DNA of 64,000 nucleotides. Origin: Bacteroidota bacterium. GTDB lineage: Bacteria > Bacteroidota > Bacteroidia > Chitinophagales > Chitinophagaceae. The notes beneath the pieces were generated by a model, which searched no databases, was not told where the DNA came from, and was given only the letters and a program-made list of their open reading frames with translations. A program made the translations under genes and the position numbers. Position 1 is the first letter of the stretch; each line of letters begins with the position of its first letter. Shown in pieces: positions 9,683 to 18,397 of the stretch. The stretch is taken from assembly GCA_947460595.1 (NCBI GenBank), contig CANHGS010000001.1, forward strand, positions 124,001 to 188,000, in the 5' to 3' direction.

Positions 9683-10258
9683 TTATTTTCTAATCCAATA
9701 AACGGTAGTGGTTTCATTGATTCTACCATTGGTCGTTTCTAAGGTTCTTGTAATTTGAAATTGTTTATTGGCCGTCCAACTATGGCGTTCCATAATGCTG
9801 CTATCGGCGCTCTGTCTTTCAGAGACAATGAACACCCGTTTGACTAGTTTTGTTTGCTCGTCTAACAAAATGTCCATGCTTTTTACCAATGAAGAGGGTT
9901 GATTGGCTTTATAATTGATGGTATAACTTGCCGTACTTAAATCATGAAATATGGTTTCAGTATATAATTGTTGTTGGTTGCGTTTACTAATATCTAGTGT
10001 TAAAAAAGTGGTAGCTAACTGTTTGAATTGGTCTTTGTTAATGATACTTGAATCTGTCTTATTTGCAACACTATGCTTTTGATAAATCTCAAAATCCCGA
10101 AGGTCTACATACGCAATCTGTTCTTGTATAAAATTGGCCAATGGATAGAACTTGCTACTGTCTGGGGTAGCTTTTTTGCTAATAGAACTTGGTTTGCTCT
10201 TGCAAGAAAACAAGCTCAAAACTAGCAATGGTAGTAACCAAAAATTTTTCATACGCAA
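9683..10258 (-). CDS. Small lipoprotein of unknown function
   Basis: This 191-residue product is not recognised beyond being a lipoprotein. It has a signal peptide ending in a lipobox (LLVLSLFSCKSK, cysteine about residue 19) and a folded domain of roughly 150 residues rich in beta-strand-like alternation (YTINYKANQPSSLVKSMDILL; ETTTVYWIRK). The C-terminal half reads like a small beta-rich domain. It lies 62 bp downstream of the barrel protein gene and 3 bp upstream of uvrC, so it is probably expressed with both. A role linked to the sigma/barrel pair is an inference from position only. Confidence 0.75.
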   Translation of the reverse strand: MRMKNFWLLPLLVLSLFSCKSKPSSISKKATPDSSKFYPLANFIQEQIAYVDLRDFEIYQKHSVANKTDSSIINKDQFKQLATTFLTLDISKRNQQQLYTETIFHDLSTASYTINYKANQPSSLVKSMDILLDEQTKLVKRVFIVSERQSADSSIMERHSWTANKQFQITRTLETTNGRINETTTVYWIRK

Positions 10259-10320
10259 ATGTATTCAATCAGCACAAAATAGGAGCTGATGAATCCGTTT
10301 CAAAACTGTTAAGGATCTTG

Positions 10321-11802
10321 TTATTTCAATTGCTTGATAAAACCTAAGCGAATGCCATAGTCCATCAAATACTCCGTAATAGGGTATTTATTGGAATAAG
10401 TAGGTAAGTGCTGGAACCTAGCTTGTGGCCCTAAGTACCACTGATAAGCACCTGTTTTGTAGGTTAGGTTTATTCCTATTGCGCTGTTGATATTCCACTT
10501 GCGCATCAGGTTATTACCATCGGCATAGTGTTTATAATCGGTTGAAAGTAGGTATAGACTTTTGTTCAGCGTAAAAGTTGGTTGTATGGAAGCTTCTGCA
10601 GTGATCCCTAATTTCCTGCCCTGAATCACGTCATATTGAAAACCAATAGGAATAGATACTTGGTACATTTTGTTGTCTAATTGGGTACTCTTGTAGCCAT
10701 TATTATTGTTATACGGAGAGAAGACGGAAATATTTTCAACGCCTCGATTGTTCACCAAAGAAATGGTTGTGATATCGGTACTAGCTTGGAAAGTTTCTAT
10801 ATGGTATTGTCTTGTATTGAATTGAATACCCATTTTGAATTTTAGACGATTGCTCATATTGTATAAAACTGCAAATCCAAATTCCAAACCTACCGCTGGT
10901 TTGTGCCTAACAATATTATTGACATTAGCGGTATAGTTCAAGCCCACTGGTGCAGATACAGGAGCGGCTCCTAAAAGGTCTTTAGCCTTATCATCCGTTA
11001 ATCTACGATAGCTGGTAGAAGGAGTAACAAAAAAGCCAAATCCAAATTTAGAATTCTTCCCCTTTTCAGTCCTTGTTGGTGGAGTGTAGGCAAAATCTTC
11101 CAAAAATTTATCCGTAGCAAGTTGCTCCTTTGATTCACTTGCAGGAGGTACGATAGTTTCAATTGGTTGATTTGAAACTTGATTTTCCTCAACTATTGGT
11201 TTACTATAGCCAGCAGACATGGTAGACTGCTCGTTCATTTCTGTAATAAAGTTCAATTTCTCAGGACTCAATTCTTTGTAAGCCCAATGATTCATGGGTA
11301 CTACAATGGCCGTTTCATCCAAGAATGCAGGCTTGCTTGGATGCATGTTCTGTTTATTGTTCATCACAGAAATGGGTTCGGCTCTATTTGAAGAATTCAT
11401 AGCCACCAATGGGGTCTCTTCCGGACTACTCAACTCAGGCTCCAATGGGTTGCTCTTTCTTTTTAGATTGGCAATGGTATTGGCTGTAAGGTCTGATGGC
11501 GCGGTAGCGTTAAAATCGTTCAGCGTATGTTTTAAATCCTGTAAAGGTTGTTTTTGAGGTTCTATCTGTCTTAAACTATTTGCCTTTAGTAATTTCTGAG
11601 ATGGATTAATATTGAGTAAGGTAGAAACAGTAAGAGCAGAAATGATGAACAAAGAAATGAAACCCAAAGCAGGCCAGCGCTGAGGACCGTTGACCTCCGC
11701 ATTGATATTCCTCCAGATTTTGTCTGAAGGGTACATGCGATGGTCTTTTACCTCATCCTGTAAAAACTGTTCAAGTTCGTCTTGGTACATATCATTTCCC
11801 AT
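10321..11802 (-). CDS. Inner-membrane-anchored protein with C-terminal outer-membrane beta-barrel, sigma-linked
   Basis: The 493-residue product has a mixed layout. Residues 1-42 are acidic and cytoplasmic (DELEQFLQDEVKDHRMYP...IWRNINAEV), resembling the short N-terminal tail of Bacteroidota anti-sigma-like proteins. Residues 44-64 form one hydrophobic helix (ALGFISLFIISALTVSTLL). Residues 70-245 are a Pro/Ser/Glu/Asn-rich linker with no obvious fold. From about residue 250 (FGFGFFVTPSTSYRRL) to the end there are alternating strands typical of PorT/OmpW-like outer-membrane barrels, ending GIRLGFIKQLK. It starts 22 bp after the ECF sigma gene stop. A role as an anti-sigma or envelope sensor is inferred from architecture and position. 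Confidence 0.7.
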   Translation of the reverse strand: MGNDMYQDELEQFLQDEVKDHRMYPSDKIWRNINAEVNGPQRWPALGFISLFIISALTVSTLLNINPSQKLLKANSLRQIEPQKQPLQDLKHTLNDFNATAPSDLTANTIANLKRKSNPLEPELSSPEETPLVAMNSSNRAEPISVMNNKQNMHPSKPAFLDETAIVVPMNHWAYKELSPEKLNFITEMNEQSTMSAGYSKPIVEENQVSNQPIETIVPPASESKEQLATDKFLEDFAYTPPTRTEKGKNSKFGFGFFVTPSTSYRRLTDDKAKDLLGAAPVSAPVGLNYTANVNNIVRHKPAVGLEFGFAVLYNMSNRLKFKMGIQFNTRQYHIETFQASTDITTISLVNNRGVENISVFSPYNNNNGYKSTQLDNKMYQVSIPIGFQYDVIQGRKLGITAEASIQPTFTLNKSLYLLSTDYKHYADGNNLMRKWNINSAIGINLTYKTGAYQWYLGPQARFQHLPTYSNKYPITEYLMDYGIRLGFIKQLK

Positions 11803-11824
11803 ATACAGCAGTAGCAGCCATCAA

Positions 11825-12403
11825 TTATTTCTTCAAACCGGCCAACCAATTGAATTCTGTTTTTGGTTGTTCAATGATCTGTTTCCTGATCAGTATATTT
11901 TCCAACATGGATTTTGCCCTAGTATATTGGCTTCTGCTGGTACTTTCTTCAATATCCAACATCTGTCCTATCTCTTTGTGACTATATCCTTCCAAAGCAT
12001 ATAAATTCAATACCGTTCTATAACCTAGTGGCAACAAACGAATACATTCAATGATTTGCCTAGCCTGCATGATGGACGGAACTGTTTCCTCCTTCACTTG
12101 AATATAATCAGCATAAGCCAAGTCAACACTTTCATTGAACTTCTTGTACTTTTTCAGAAAGTTGATACAGGTGTGAACGATTATTCGCCTGATCCATCCT
12201 TCAAAAGCACCCTTGTTCTGGAATGTATGCATCTGAGTAAACACCTTTATAAATCCTTCCTGCAACATGTCTTCACCGTCTTCTCTGCTTTGAGCAAATC
12301 GGTAACATACACTCAGCATTTTTGGACTATAACGGTTGTACAACTCCCGTTGAGCTGCAACGTCGTTTTGTAAACATCCCGCGATAATTGCCTGTTCGGT
12401 CAT
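11825..12403 (-). CDS. ECF-type RNA polymerase sigma factor
   Basis: This 192-residue protein is an extracytoplasmic-function sigma factor. Region 2 is visible at about residues 20-85 (LYNRYSPKMLSVCYRFAQS, EDMLQEGFIKVFTQMHTF, GAFEGWIRRIIVHTCINFL) and region 4 at about residues 120-175 (LPLGYRTVLNLYALEGYS, HKEIGQMLDIEESTSRSQ). No region 3 or extra domain is present. It is the first gene of the minus-strand unit sigma - barrel protein - lipoprotein - uvrC. In Bacteroidota such genes are commonly followed by a membrane protein that controls them, which fits the neighbour. Its target promoters cannot be told from this window. Confidence 0.93.
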   Translation of the reverse strand: MTEQAIIAGCLQNDVAAQRELYNRYSPKMLSVCYRFAQSREDGEDMLQEGFIKVFTQMHTFQNKGAFEGWIRRIIVHTCINFLKKYKKFNESVDLAYADYIQVKEETVPSIMQARQIIECIRLLPLGYRTVLNLYALEGYSHKEIGQMLDIEESTSRSQYTRAKSMLENILIRKQIIEQPKTEFNWLAGLKK

Positions 12404-12542
12404 GAGGGGGTATTATGATACACCCTAAATATAGGACATAATAGTTGTTTAAATGCTGCATCCTAACTGGTTTTTATGGCAATTTCATGACCAAAAAAAC
12501 GTTAAAAGGGGGCATACTAGAAGGTGAAAATGAATTTCCGCA

Positions 12543-12568
12543 TATATTTGCAACAACGTAACAATTAT
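12543..12568 (+). promoter_or_regulatory. -7 promoter element with overlapping imperfect palindrome
   Basis: TATATTTG (12543-12550) matches the TAnnTTTG -7 consensus. It runs into TTGCAACAACGTAACAA (12548-12564), an imperfect inverted repeat centred on the expected transcription start. A repressor of the Fur/Zur type could bind here, since this is where such operators sit, but the match is weak. It would serve the small exported protein and the TonB receptor. Confidence 0.4.
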
Positions 12569-12570
12569 AA

Positions 12571-12915
12571 TTGCACTGTAAACCCATCATAAAAACCCTT
12601 TCTGCCTTCCTGCTTCTCTTGGTGTTTGCTATTAGCATTACCCCTAAGAAGTCCTGGCATGACCTGATTGCAACCCATCAGGACGGAAAGAAACCCAGTT
12701 ATGATTATAGTGCTAAGGGGGAACAGCTGCATAAGACAGTCATTCATTGCGCCTGTGATTTACAAGTGGCAGAATCTCCCTTTTTGGGGATACTTATTGG
12801 CTTGACATTAGCCTCTCCTCTTGTTCCTGCTAATTACTATGTAGTAACAAGTCAAAACCCCCAATTTCAGCAAACACATTTTTATGGTTTAAGAGGACCG
12901 CCGGCATTTGTCTAA
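12571..12915 (+). CDS. Small exported protein preceding a TonB-dependent receptor
   Basis: This is a 114-residue product read from a TTG immediately after an in-frame stop; no ATG is available near the N-terminus. It has a hydrophobic signal segment (LSAFLLLLVFAISITP, residues 10-25), one short hydrophobic patch around residues 74-88, two nearby cysteines (HCACD, residues 58-62), scattered histidines and a C-terminal LRGPPAFV. Small proteins with an LRGPP-like end upstream of TonB receptors are known to me from Bacteroidota, but without an assigned role. The stop is 65 bp before the receptor ATG. Metal or haem handling is only a guess from the His/Cys residues and the neighbour. Confidence 0.6.
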   Translation: MHCKPIIKTLSAFLLLLVFAISITPKKSWHDLIATHQDGKKPSYDYSAKGEQLHKTVIHCACDLQVAESPFLGILIGLTLASPLVPANYYVVTSQNPQFQQTHFYGLRGPPAFV

Positions 12916-12980
12916 AGACTTGAATGTTGGCAGAAGTACCCTTGGGTACCCTATTTCCTTGTAACTATAAAAATTGAATC

Positions 12981-15425
12981 ATGCGTATAGCAATAGCTTT
13001 TGGTGTATTGGTGATGGTGGTTTTCCATCTTCCATTAAATGCCCAATTACAATTACAAACTTTACCTATATCTAATGTTGTAGAAGATGCTAAGAATAGC
13101 TTTTCTGGATTAGTAATAGACAAACAATCCAATAAACCATTGGTAGGTGCCAGTATCTATTTGCACGAAGTTAAAATGGGTGCCATTACCGATGCTAGTG
13201 GTAAGTTTCTGATTACTGATATCCCCACAGGTAAATATTTATTAGAAATTAGCTTTCAAGGTTTTTCTACCCTTATTGAAAATATGGAGATCAGTGGGAA
13301 TCTAACTAAAGATTTTGCCTTAACTGAAGCCTATGCGCAACATGAGGAAGTAGTTGTAACGGGTGTTGCTTCTGCTACTAGAACAAAGCTCAGTTCTCAA
13401 CCCATTTCAATTATAAAAAAAGTAGACTTACTCCAATCTTCTGCAGGAAATATCATTGATGCAATAAGTAGATTGGTGCCAGGGGTTTCTGCCATCTCTA
13501 CTGGTCCTGCTATTTCAAAACCCGTGATCAGAGGAATGGGATATAATAGAGTTGTAACGGTGCATGATGGTGTGAGACAAGAAGGTCAACAATGGGGAGA
13601 CGAACATGGCATTGAGGTGGACGAGTATAGTATTCAAAAAGTAGAAGTACTTAAAGGGCCTGCATCTCTTTTTTATGGGTCTGATGCTATGGCTGGGGTA
13701 GTGCATTTAATAACCAATGCACCGGTTGAAAAAGGAATTATTAAAGGAAATATTTTGGGAACCTATAATACCAATAATGGTTTGTATGGTACCAATGCCA
13801 ACCTTGCTGGGCACTTGATAAATGGATTTAGTTGGAACGCATATGGTACTTATAAATCCGCCGGCGATTATAGCAATAAGTATGATGGCAAAGTGTTTAA
13901 TAGCCGATTCAATGAAAGAAATTTTGGGGCCTATTTGGGTATTAACAAATCATGGGGTTATAGCCATTTGTTGATTAGTAATTTTAATCAGAAGATTGGT
14001 ATGGTAGAAGGAGCAAGAGACCTAGCATCTGGAAGGTTCTTGGTGTTTCCAGAAACCGCACAAGAACATGTTGCTAGTCAATCTGAGTTAGACAGTAGAA
14101 ACCTGTATACCCCTTATCAGGGAATCAATCATTTTAAAGTTGCCACCGACAATAATATTGTTTTAGGTACTGGTAGGTTACATCTGAATATTGGTTACCA
14201 ACAAAACCAACGGAGAGAGTTTGGGGATCCAGACAACAGGAACCTGCCCGCACTCCATTTTAATTTGCAAACCATTACCTATAATACCCAATTCCATTTT
14301 GCAGAAAACAAAGGTTGGAAAACTTCTATTGGAGTTTCAGGCATGAATCAGCAAAACAGGAATCTAGCAGAAGAGGTATTGATTCCTGAGTACAATCAAT
14401 TTGACATAGGTGGATTTTTCTATAGCAAGAAAACATTTTCAAATCAAATCACTTTGAGTGGTGGATTGCGTTATGATATAAGACAAGTAACCGGAAAAGA
14501 ATTTAGGGAAGGCACGGATGTGAAATTCCAAGCATTTGACAAACAGTTTTCTGATTTCAGTGCCAGCATTGGTATGAGTTATAGTCCTAGTGAACAATTG
14601 ACTTGGAAATTAAATATTGCTAGAGGTTACCGCGCTCCTTCTGTTTCAGAATTAGCCAGCAATGGTGCGCACGAGGGTACTAATAGATATGAATATGGTT
14701 CCCTTGACCTGAAAACAGAAACGTCTCTTCAAACAGATATAGGCGTAGAATACAATGGAACCCATCTAAGTTTTGCAGTGTCTGCTTTTTACAATGCTAT
14801 TCAGAACTATGTATTCTATAGCAAATTGTCATCTGTAGCAGGAGGCGATTCTCTGGTGAATTTGGGAGGTACTGATCTAAGCGCTTTTAAATTTAGGCAA
14901 GCTAATGCTGCATTATTCGGATTAGAAGCAAGATTGGATTTACACCCACACCCATTAGATTGGTTGCATTTTGAAAATAGTTTTGCACTTGTGGCTGGTC
15001 AGTTTTCTCAAAGTTTTGATGGTTCCAATAAGCTGCCCTTTATACCTGCCCCAAGGTTGTTAAGTGTTTTAAGGGCCAATGCTACTAAAATGGGAAAGCG
15101 CTTGAGTAATGCCTATGTAAAACTGGAGTTAGATAATACAAGTACTCAAAATAGGGTCTTTACTGGCTATGATACGGAAACGCCTACAATTGGTTATAGT
15201 TTATTGAATCTGGGTATTGGAACAGAAGTATTGTCTAAAGGCAGGACTTTATTTAGTATAAACTTGGCTTTTAATAACTTGACAAATCTGAGTTATCAAA
15301 ACCATTTAAACAGACTAAAATATACTGATACCAACGCGCTAACAGGTAGAATGGGCGTTTTTAATATGGGCAGAAATCTAAGCTTGAAATTGAATATCCC
15401 ACTAAATTTCAAAGTGGCATCCTAG
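12981..15425 (+). CDS. TonB-dependent outer-membrane receptor with carboxypeptidase-regulatory-like domain
   Basis: This 814-residue receptor imports an unidentified ligand across the outer membrane using TonB energy. It has a signal peptide (residues 1-22), a CarboxypepD_reg-like domain (about 40-115: FSGLVIDKQSNKPLVGASIY ... ITDIPTGKYLLEISFQG), a plug domain (about 120-260) with the VVVTGVASATRT segment, KPVIRGMGYNRVVTVHDGVR and VLKGPASLFYGSDAMAGVV, and a 22-strand-type barrel to the C-terminus. No SusD follows, so it is not a glycan SusC. The plug sequence with RVVTVHDGVRQEGQQWGDEH is reminiscent of metal-type receptors (zinc/copper), which is a weak inference. It is cotranscribed with the small exported protein upstream. 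Confidence 0.9.
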   Translation: MRIAIAFGVLVMVVFHLPLNAQLQLQTLPISNVVEDAKNSFSGLVIDKQSNKPLVGASIYLHEVKMGAITDASGKFLITDIPTGKYLLEISFQGFSTLIENMEISGNLTKDFALTEAYAQHEEVVVTGVASATRTKLSSQPISIIKKVDLLQSSAGNIIDAISRLVPGVSAISTGPAISKPVIRGMGYNRVVTVHDGVRQEGQQWGDEHGIEVDEYSIQKVEVLKGPASLFYGSDAMAGVVHLITNAPVEKGIIKGNILGTYNTNNGLYGTNANLAGHLINGFSWNAYGTYKSAGDYSNKYDGKVFNSRFNERNFGAYLGINKSWGYSHLLISNFNQKIGMVEGARDLASGRFLVFPETAQEHVASQSELDSRNLYTPYQGINHFKVATDNNIVLGTGRLHLNIGYQQNQRREFGDPDNRNLPALHFNLQTITYNTQFHFAENKGWKTSIGVSGMNQQNRNLAEEVLIPEYNQFDIGGFFYSKKTFSNQITLSGGLRYDIRQVTGKEFREGTDVKFQAFDKQFSDFSASIGMSYSPSEQLTWKLNIARGYRAPSVSELASNGAHEGTNRYEYGSLDLKTETSLQTDIGVEYNGTHLSFAVSAFYNAIQNYVFYSKLSSVAGGDSLVNLGGTDLSAFKFRQANAALFGLEARLDLHPHPLDWLHFENSFALVAGQFSQSFDGSNKLPFIPAPRLLSVLRANATKMGKRLSNAYVKLELDNTSTQNRVFTGYDTETPTIGYSLLNLGIGTEVLSKGRTLFSINLAFNNLTNLSYQNHLNRLKYTDTNALTGRMGVFNMGRNLSLKLNIPLNFKVAS

Positions 15426-15447
15426 GCAAGTTAGATTATATTGCAGT

Positions 15448-15888
15448 ATGGATATTTCAATTAATACGCCCGCATTGCTTTTTCCTGCCATTAGTTTGGT
15501 GCTCTTGGCTTATACTAATAGGTATTTGGCATTAGCCAATAGGATCCGTAATCTGCATGATAAATATTTAGAAAAAGGAGTCAATGACCTAGTGCTTCAT
15601 GGTCAAATTAAAAGCATTAGGTATAGACTAAAATTAATCAGGAATATGCAGATGCTGGGGATGATTTCCATCATCACTTGTATCTTCTGCATATTCCTGA
15701 TTTATATTGAAAGTACCGAAATAGCGCATGTATTATTTGCATTTGGCTTATTGGCGTTCCTAGTTTCGCTCTGCATCTCACTTTTGGAAATCAGTTTAAG
15801 CAACAGAGCTTTAGAACTAGAGCTGAGCGATATGGAAGGCTTGGAAGACCCTACCGTATTGGAATACATCAAAAAGAAATTTGAATAA
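15448..15888 (+). CDS. DUF2721 membrane protein
   Basis: The 146-residue protein fits the DUF2721 family: an N-terminal membrane helix (PALLFPAISLVLLAYTNRYL, residues 8-27), the family segment RYLALANRIRNLHDKY, and two further helices at about residues 69-90 (MLGMISIITCIFCIFLIYI) and 93-116. The function of this family is not known to me. It begins 22 bp after the TonB receptor stop, perhaps from its own weak element (TATATTGC at 15437-15444). It converges with the ABC exporter gene, whose stop is 10 bp away. Confidence 0.85.
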   Translation: MDISINTPALLFPAISLVLLAYTNRYLALANRIRNLHDKYLEKGVNDLVLHGQIKSIRYRLKLIRNMQMLGMISIITCIFCIFLIYIESTEIAHVLFAFGLLAFLVSLCISLLEISLSNRALELELSDMEGLEDPTVLEYIKKKFE

Positions 15889-15898
15889 TACCTTATTC

Positions 15899-17674
15899 CT
15901 AAGCAGTTGCCAAAAGTTTGCGCTCACCAATTTGTTGGCGCCACATGGCATAATACAATCCTTTTTCTTCTAGCAATTGCTGATGGCTTCCTGTTTCTAC
16001 CACCTGCCCTTTTTCCAATACATAGATTCTGTCTGCGTGCATGATGGTGCTCAAACGGTGGGCAATCATCACGGTAATTTGTTCTTTCTCTGCAGAAATG
16101 GTTCTAATGGTATTGGTAATTTCTTCTTCCGTAATACTATCAAGCGCAGAAGTGGCTTCGTCAAAAATCAACAAGTGCGGATGACGCAAAAGCGCCCTAG
16201 CAATACTGAGTCTTTGTTTTTCACCACCGCTCAATTTTAAACCTCCTTCACCAATCATGGAGTCTAATCCATTATCGGCCCTGGCCAATAAATTATCACA
16301 ACTGGATTTGTGTAAAGCATCTAGTACGTCTGCGTCAGTGGCATTGGGGCAAACAAATGTGAGGTTTTCACGAATAGTACCAGCAAAGAGTTGGGTGTCC
16401 TGTGTTACAAATCCAATTTGATTGCGGAGCTCATCAAAATCCATGTCATTTCCATTAATGCCGTTGTATTCAATGTTGCCTTGATTGGTTCTATACAATC
16501 CCACTAAAAGTTTTACTAAGGTGCTTTTGCCCGCACCTGAAGGTCCAACAAAGGCAATGGTCTCGCCTTTTTTCACATCAAATGAAATGCCATCTAGCGC
16601 ATTGTAGGTAGCGGTTTGGTGTTTGAAAGTTACATTCTTGAATTCTAACTCTTCTACCATTCCAACCAATGTTGGTTCAATGGGTTTGGGTTCTACTTTC
16701 TTCAACATCAGGTTATGGAAATTGGTCAAAGAAGCTTCAGCTTCACGGTAACTCATGATAATACTTCCAATTTCTTGTAAAGGGCCAAATATGAAGAAAC
16801 TATAGAATTGCAAAGAAATCAATTGACCTACAGTTAATACGTCTTTGAACATTAACCACATGAGGGTAAAAGTGATTACTTGGCGTAAAAAATTTACCAT
16901 GGTTCCCTGAATAAAACTCAAGGAGCGTATATTTTTCACCTTACGCAATTCTAATCCAAGAATTTTATAAGTGTTATTATTCAAGCGTTTTACTTCTTGT
17001 TCTGTGAGCCCCAAACTTTTTACCAGTTCAATATTGCGCAAACTCTCTGTGGTAGAGCCCGCCAAAGAAGTTGTTTCCTTAACAATAGTTTTTTGAATGA
17101 CTTTGATTTTCTTACTCAATAAATTGGTAACCATGGCAATTAATCCAGCCCCTCCTAAATAGATGGGCATAATAGACCAGTGCAGTCTTGTGGCATATAT
17201 AGAAACAAATACTACTGCTACAATGATTCCAAACAATACATTGATGACGTAGCCAATAAATTTCTCTGTATCGGTTCTTACTTTGGATAAAATAGACAAT
17301 GTTTCTCCACTGCGTTGGTCTTCAAATTCCTGATAGGGAAGACGCATACTGTGTTTGAGCCCATCAGTAAAAATTCTAGCGCCAAATTTTTGGATTATCA
17401 CGTTTACCGTATAATCCTGAAAGGCTTTGGCAATCCTACTCACCATGGCAGTTCCAACCAATAATAACAGCATGCTAGAAATACCCCTAATATAGGCTTC
17501 CTCATTCCTTGGCAGTCCATCCGGTCCAATTTTGGGATGACTGGCAAATTGGTCCAATAATTTTCCAAAAATCATAGGATCAAACATGGAAAAGGTTTGA
17601 TTAATACCGGCTAAAAGCAAAGCCAGCGCAACATGCCATTTATACGGCTTAAGATAAGTAAGTAATATTTTCAT
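15899..17674 (-). CDS. ABC exporter, fused permease and ATPase
   Basis: This 591-residue half-transporter (type IV ABC exporter) has an N-terminal six-helix membrane domain (about residues 1-320) and a C-terminal nucleotide-binding domain. The latter shows Walker A GPSGAGKST, the Q-loop region FVTQDTQLFAGTIREN, the signature LSGGEKQR, Walker B LLIFDEATSALD and the H-loop AHRLSTI. The start at 17674 (MKILLTYLKPYKWHV) is preferred because this is where family members begin; a GTG ten codons earlier is in frame. The substrate cannot be told; lipid or drug export is usual. It stands alone, facing away from the RNase H-like gene. Confidence 0.93.
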   Translation of the reverse strand: MKILLTYLKPYKWHVALALLLAGINQTFSMFDPMIFGKLLDQFASHPKIGPDGLPRNEEAYIRGISSMLLLLVGTAMVSRIAKAFQDYTVNVIIQKFGARIFTDGLKHSMRLPYQEFEDQRSGETLSILSKVRTDTEKFIGYVINVLFGIIVAVVFVSIYATRLHWSIMPIYLGGAGLIAMVTNLLSKKIKVIQKTIVKETTSLAGSTTESLRNIELVKSLGLTEQEVKRLNNNTYKILGLELRKVKNIRSLSFIQGTMVNFLRQVITFTLMWLMFKDVLTVGQLISLQFYSFFIFGPLQEIGSIIMSYREAEASLTNFHNLMLKKVEPKPIEPTLVGMVEELEFKNVTFKHQTATYNALDGISFDVKKGETIAFVGPSGAGKSTLVKLLVGLYRTNQGNIEYNGINGNDMDFDELRNQIGFVTQDTQLFAGTIRENLTFVCPNATDADVLDALHKSSCDNLLARADNGLDSMIGEGGLKLSGGEKQRLSIARALLRHPHLLIFDEATSALDSITEEEITNTIRTISAEKEQITVMIAHRLSTIMHADRIYVLEKGQVVETGSHQQLLEEKGLYYAMWRQQIGERKLLATA

Positions 17675-17865
17675 CAGATATTGTTGGGGTCTAGGGTATA
17701 CCAATTTTCGTACTAGTTGTTAAAATATGACAAAGTTTCCATTTGCAGGGCCCAGCCTGTCTGAAATTGTAGCCAATGGGGTTTTCCACCGCTGTTGACA
17801 ATTAGATAACCTGAAAATGGCAGTCTGCCGGGCTTTAATTGGTAAATTACAAAAACCACTTATCT

Positions 17866-18339
17866 ATGTATTGGAGAAAATTCAACGGCGAATCAATTGA
17901 CCTTCCCATTAAACAGGCCGTGGCAGATGCCATAGTTCTGGAAACAGAAAAGGGAATCAAACTCAAAGTCTGTATTGGTACAGACAGTCAAGTAAAAGGG
18001 GATGACACGGAATTTGCTACCGTGATTGTGTTTTTGAGAGAACATAATGGGGGCTTTATGTACATCCACAATGATAAGACCAAGACCAAGTACCATTTAA
18101 AAGAAAGGATGTTGGTTGAAGTGGCCAAAAGTATTGAGATTGCTTATGAGCTCTGTGATCTATTTATTGAGCACCATGTAGAAATGGAAGTACACGCAGA
18201 CATCAATACCAATCCACAGTTTAAAAGCAATGATGCTTTAAAAGAAGCCATGGGTTATATACTGGGTATGGGGTTTGCCTTTAAAGCCAAGCCAGAAGCT
18301 TTTGCCAGCAGTTGCTGTGCAGACAAGATCTGCAACTAA
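17866..18339 (+). CDS. RNase H-like YkuK-family protein (DUF458)
   Basis: This 157-residue protein resembles the YkuK/DUF458 family of ribonuclease H-like proteins. The visible family features are an early CIGTDSQVKGDDTEFATVIV segment with an acidic residue on the first strand, KTKTKYHLKERMLVEVAKSI, and the second acidic strand VEMEVHADINTNPQFKSN. The ATG at 17866 is chosen over an in-frame TTG at 17839 because the family begins with MYWRKFNG-like sequence. No membrane segment or signal peptide is present. Activity on nucleic acid is inferred from the fold, not demonstrated. A hairpin downstream belongs to the convergent engB gene. Confidence 0.8.
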   Translation: MYWRKFNGESIDLPIKQAVADAIVLETEKGIKLKVCIGTDSQVKGDDTEFATVIVFLREHNGGFMYIHNDKTKTKYHLKERMLVEVAKSIEIAYELCDLFIEHHVEMEVHADINTNPQFKSNDALKEAMGYILGMGFAFKAKPEAFASSCCADKICN

Positions 18340-18361
18340 TGGTCCATGGAACATAAAAATT

Positions 18362-18379
18362 ATTGGTTGAAAAACCAAT
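18362..18379 (-). terminator. Hairpin terminator for engB
   Basis: ATTGGTT-GAAA-AACCAAT is a perfect 7-bp stem. Read on the minus strand it is followed by AATTTTTAT, so it most likely terminates engB transcription, about 18 bp past its stop. Confidence 0.55.
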
Positions 18380-18397
18380 TGGTATGCCCCCCTAATC

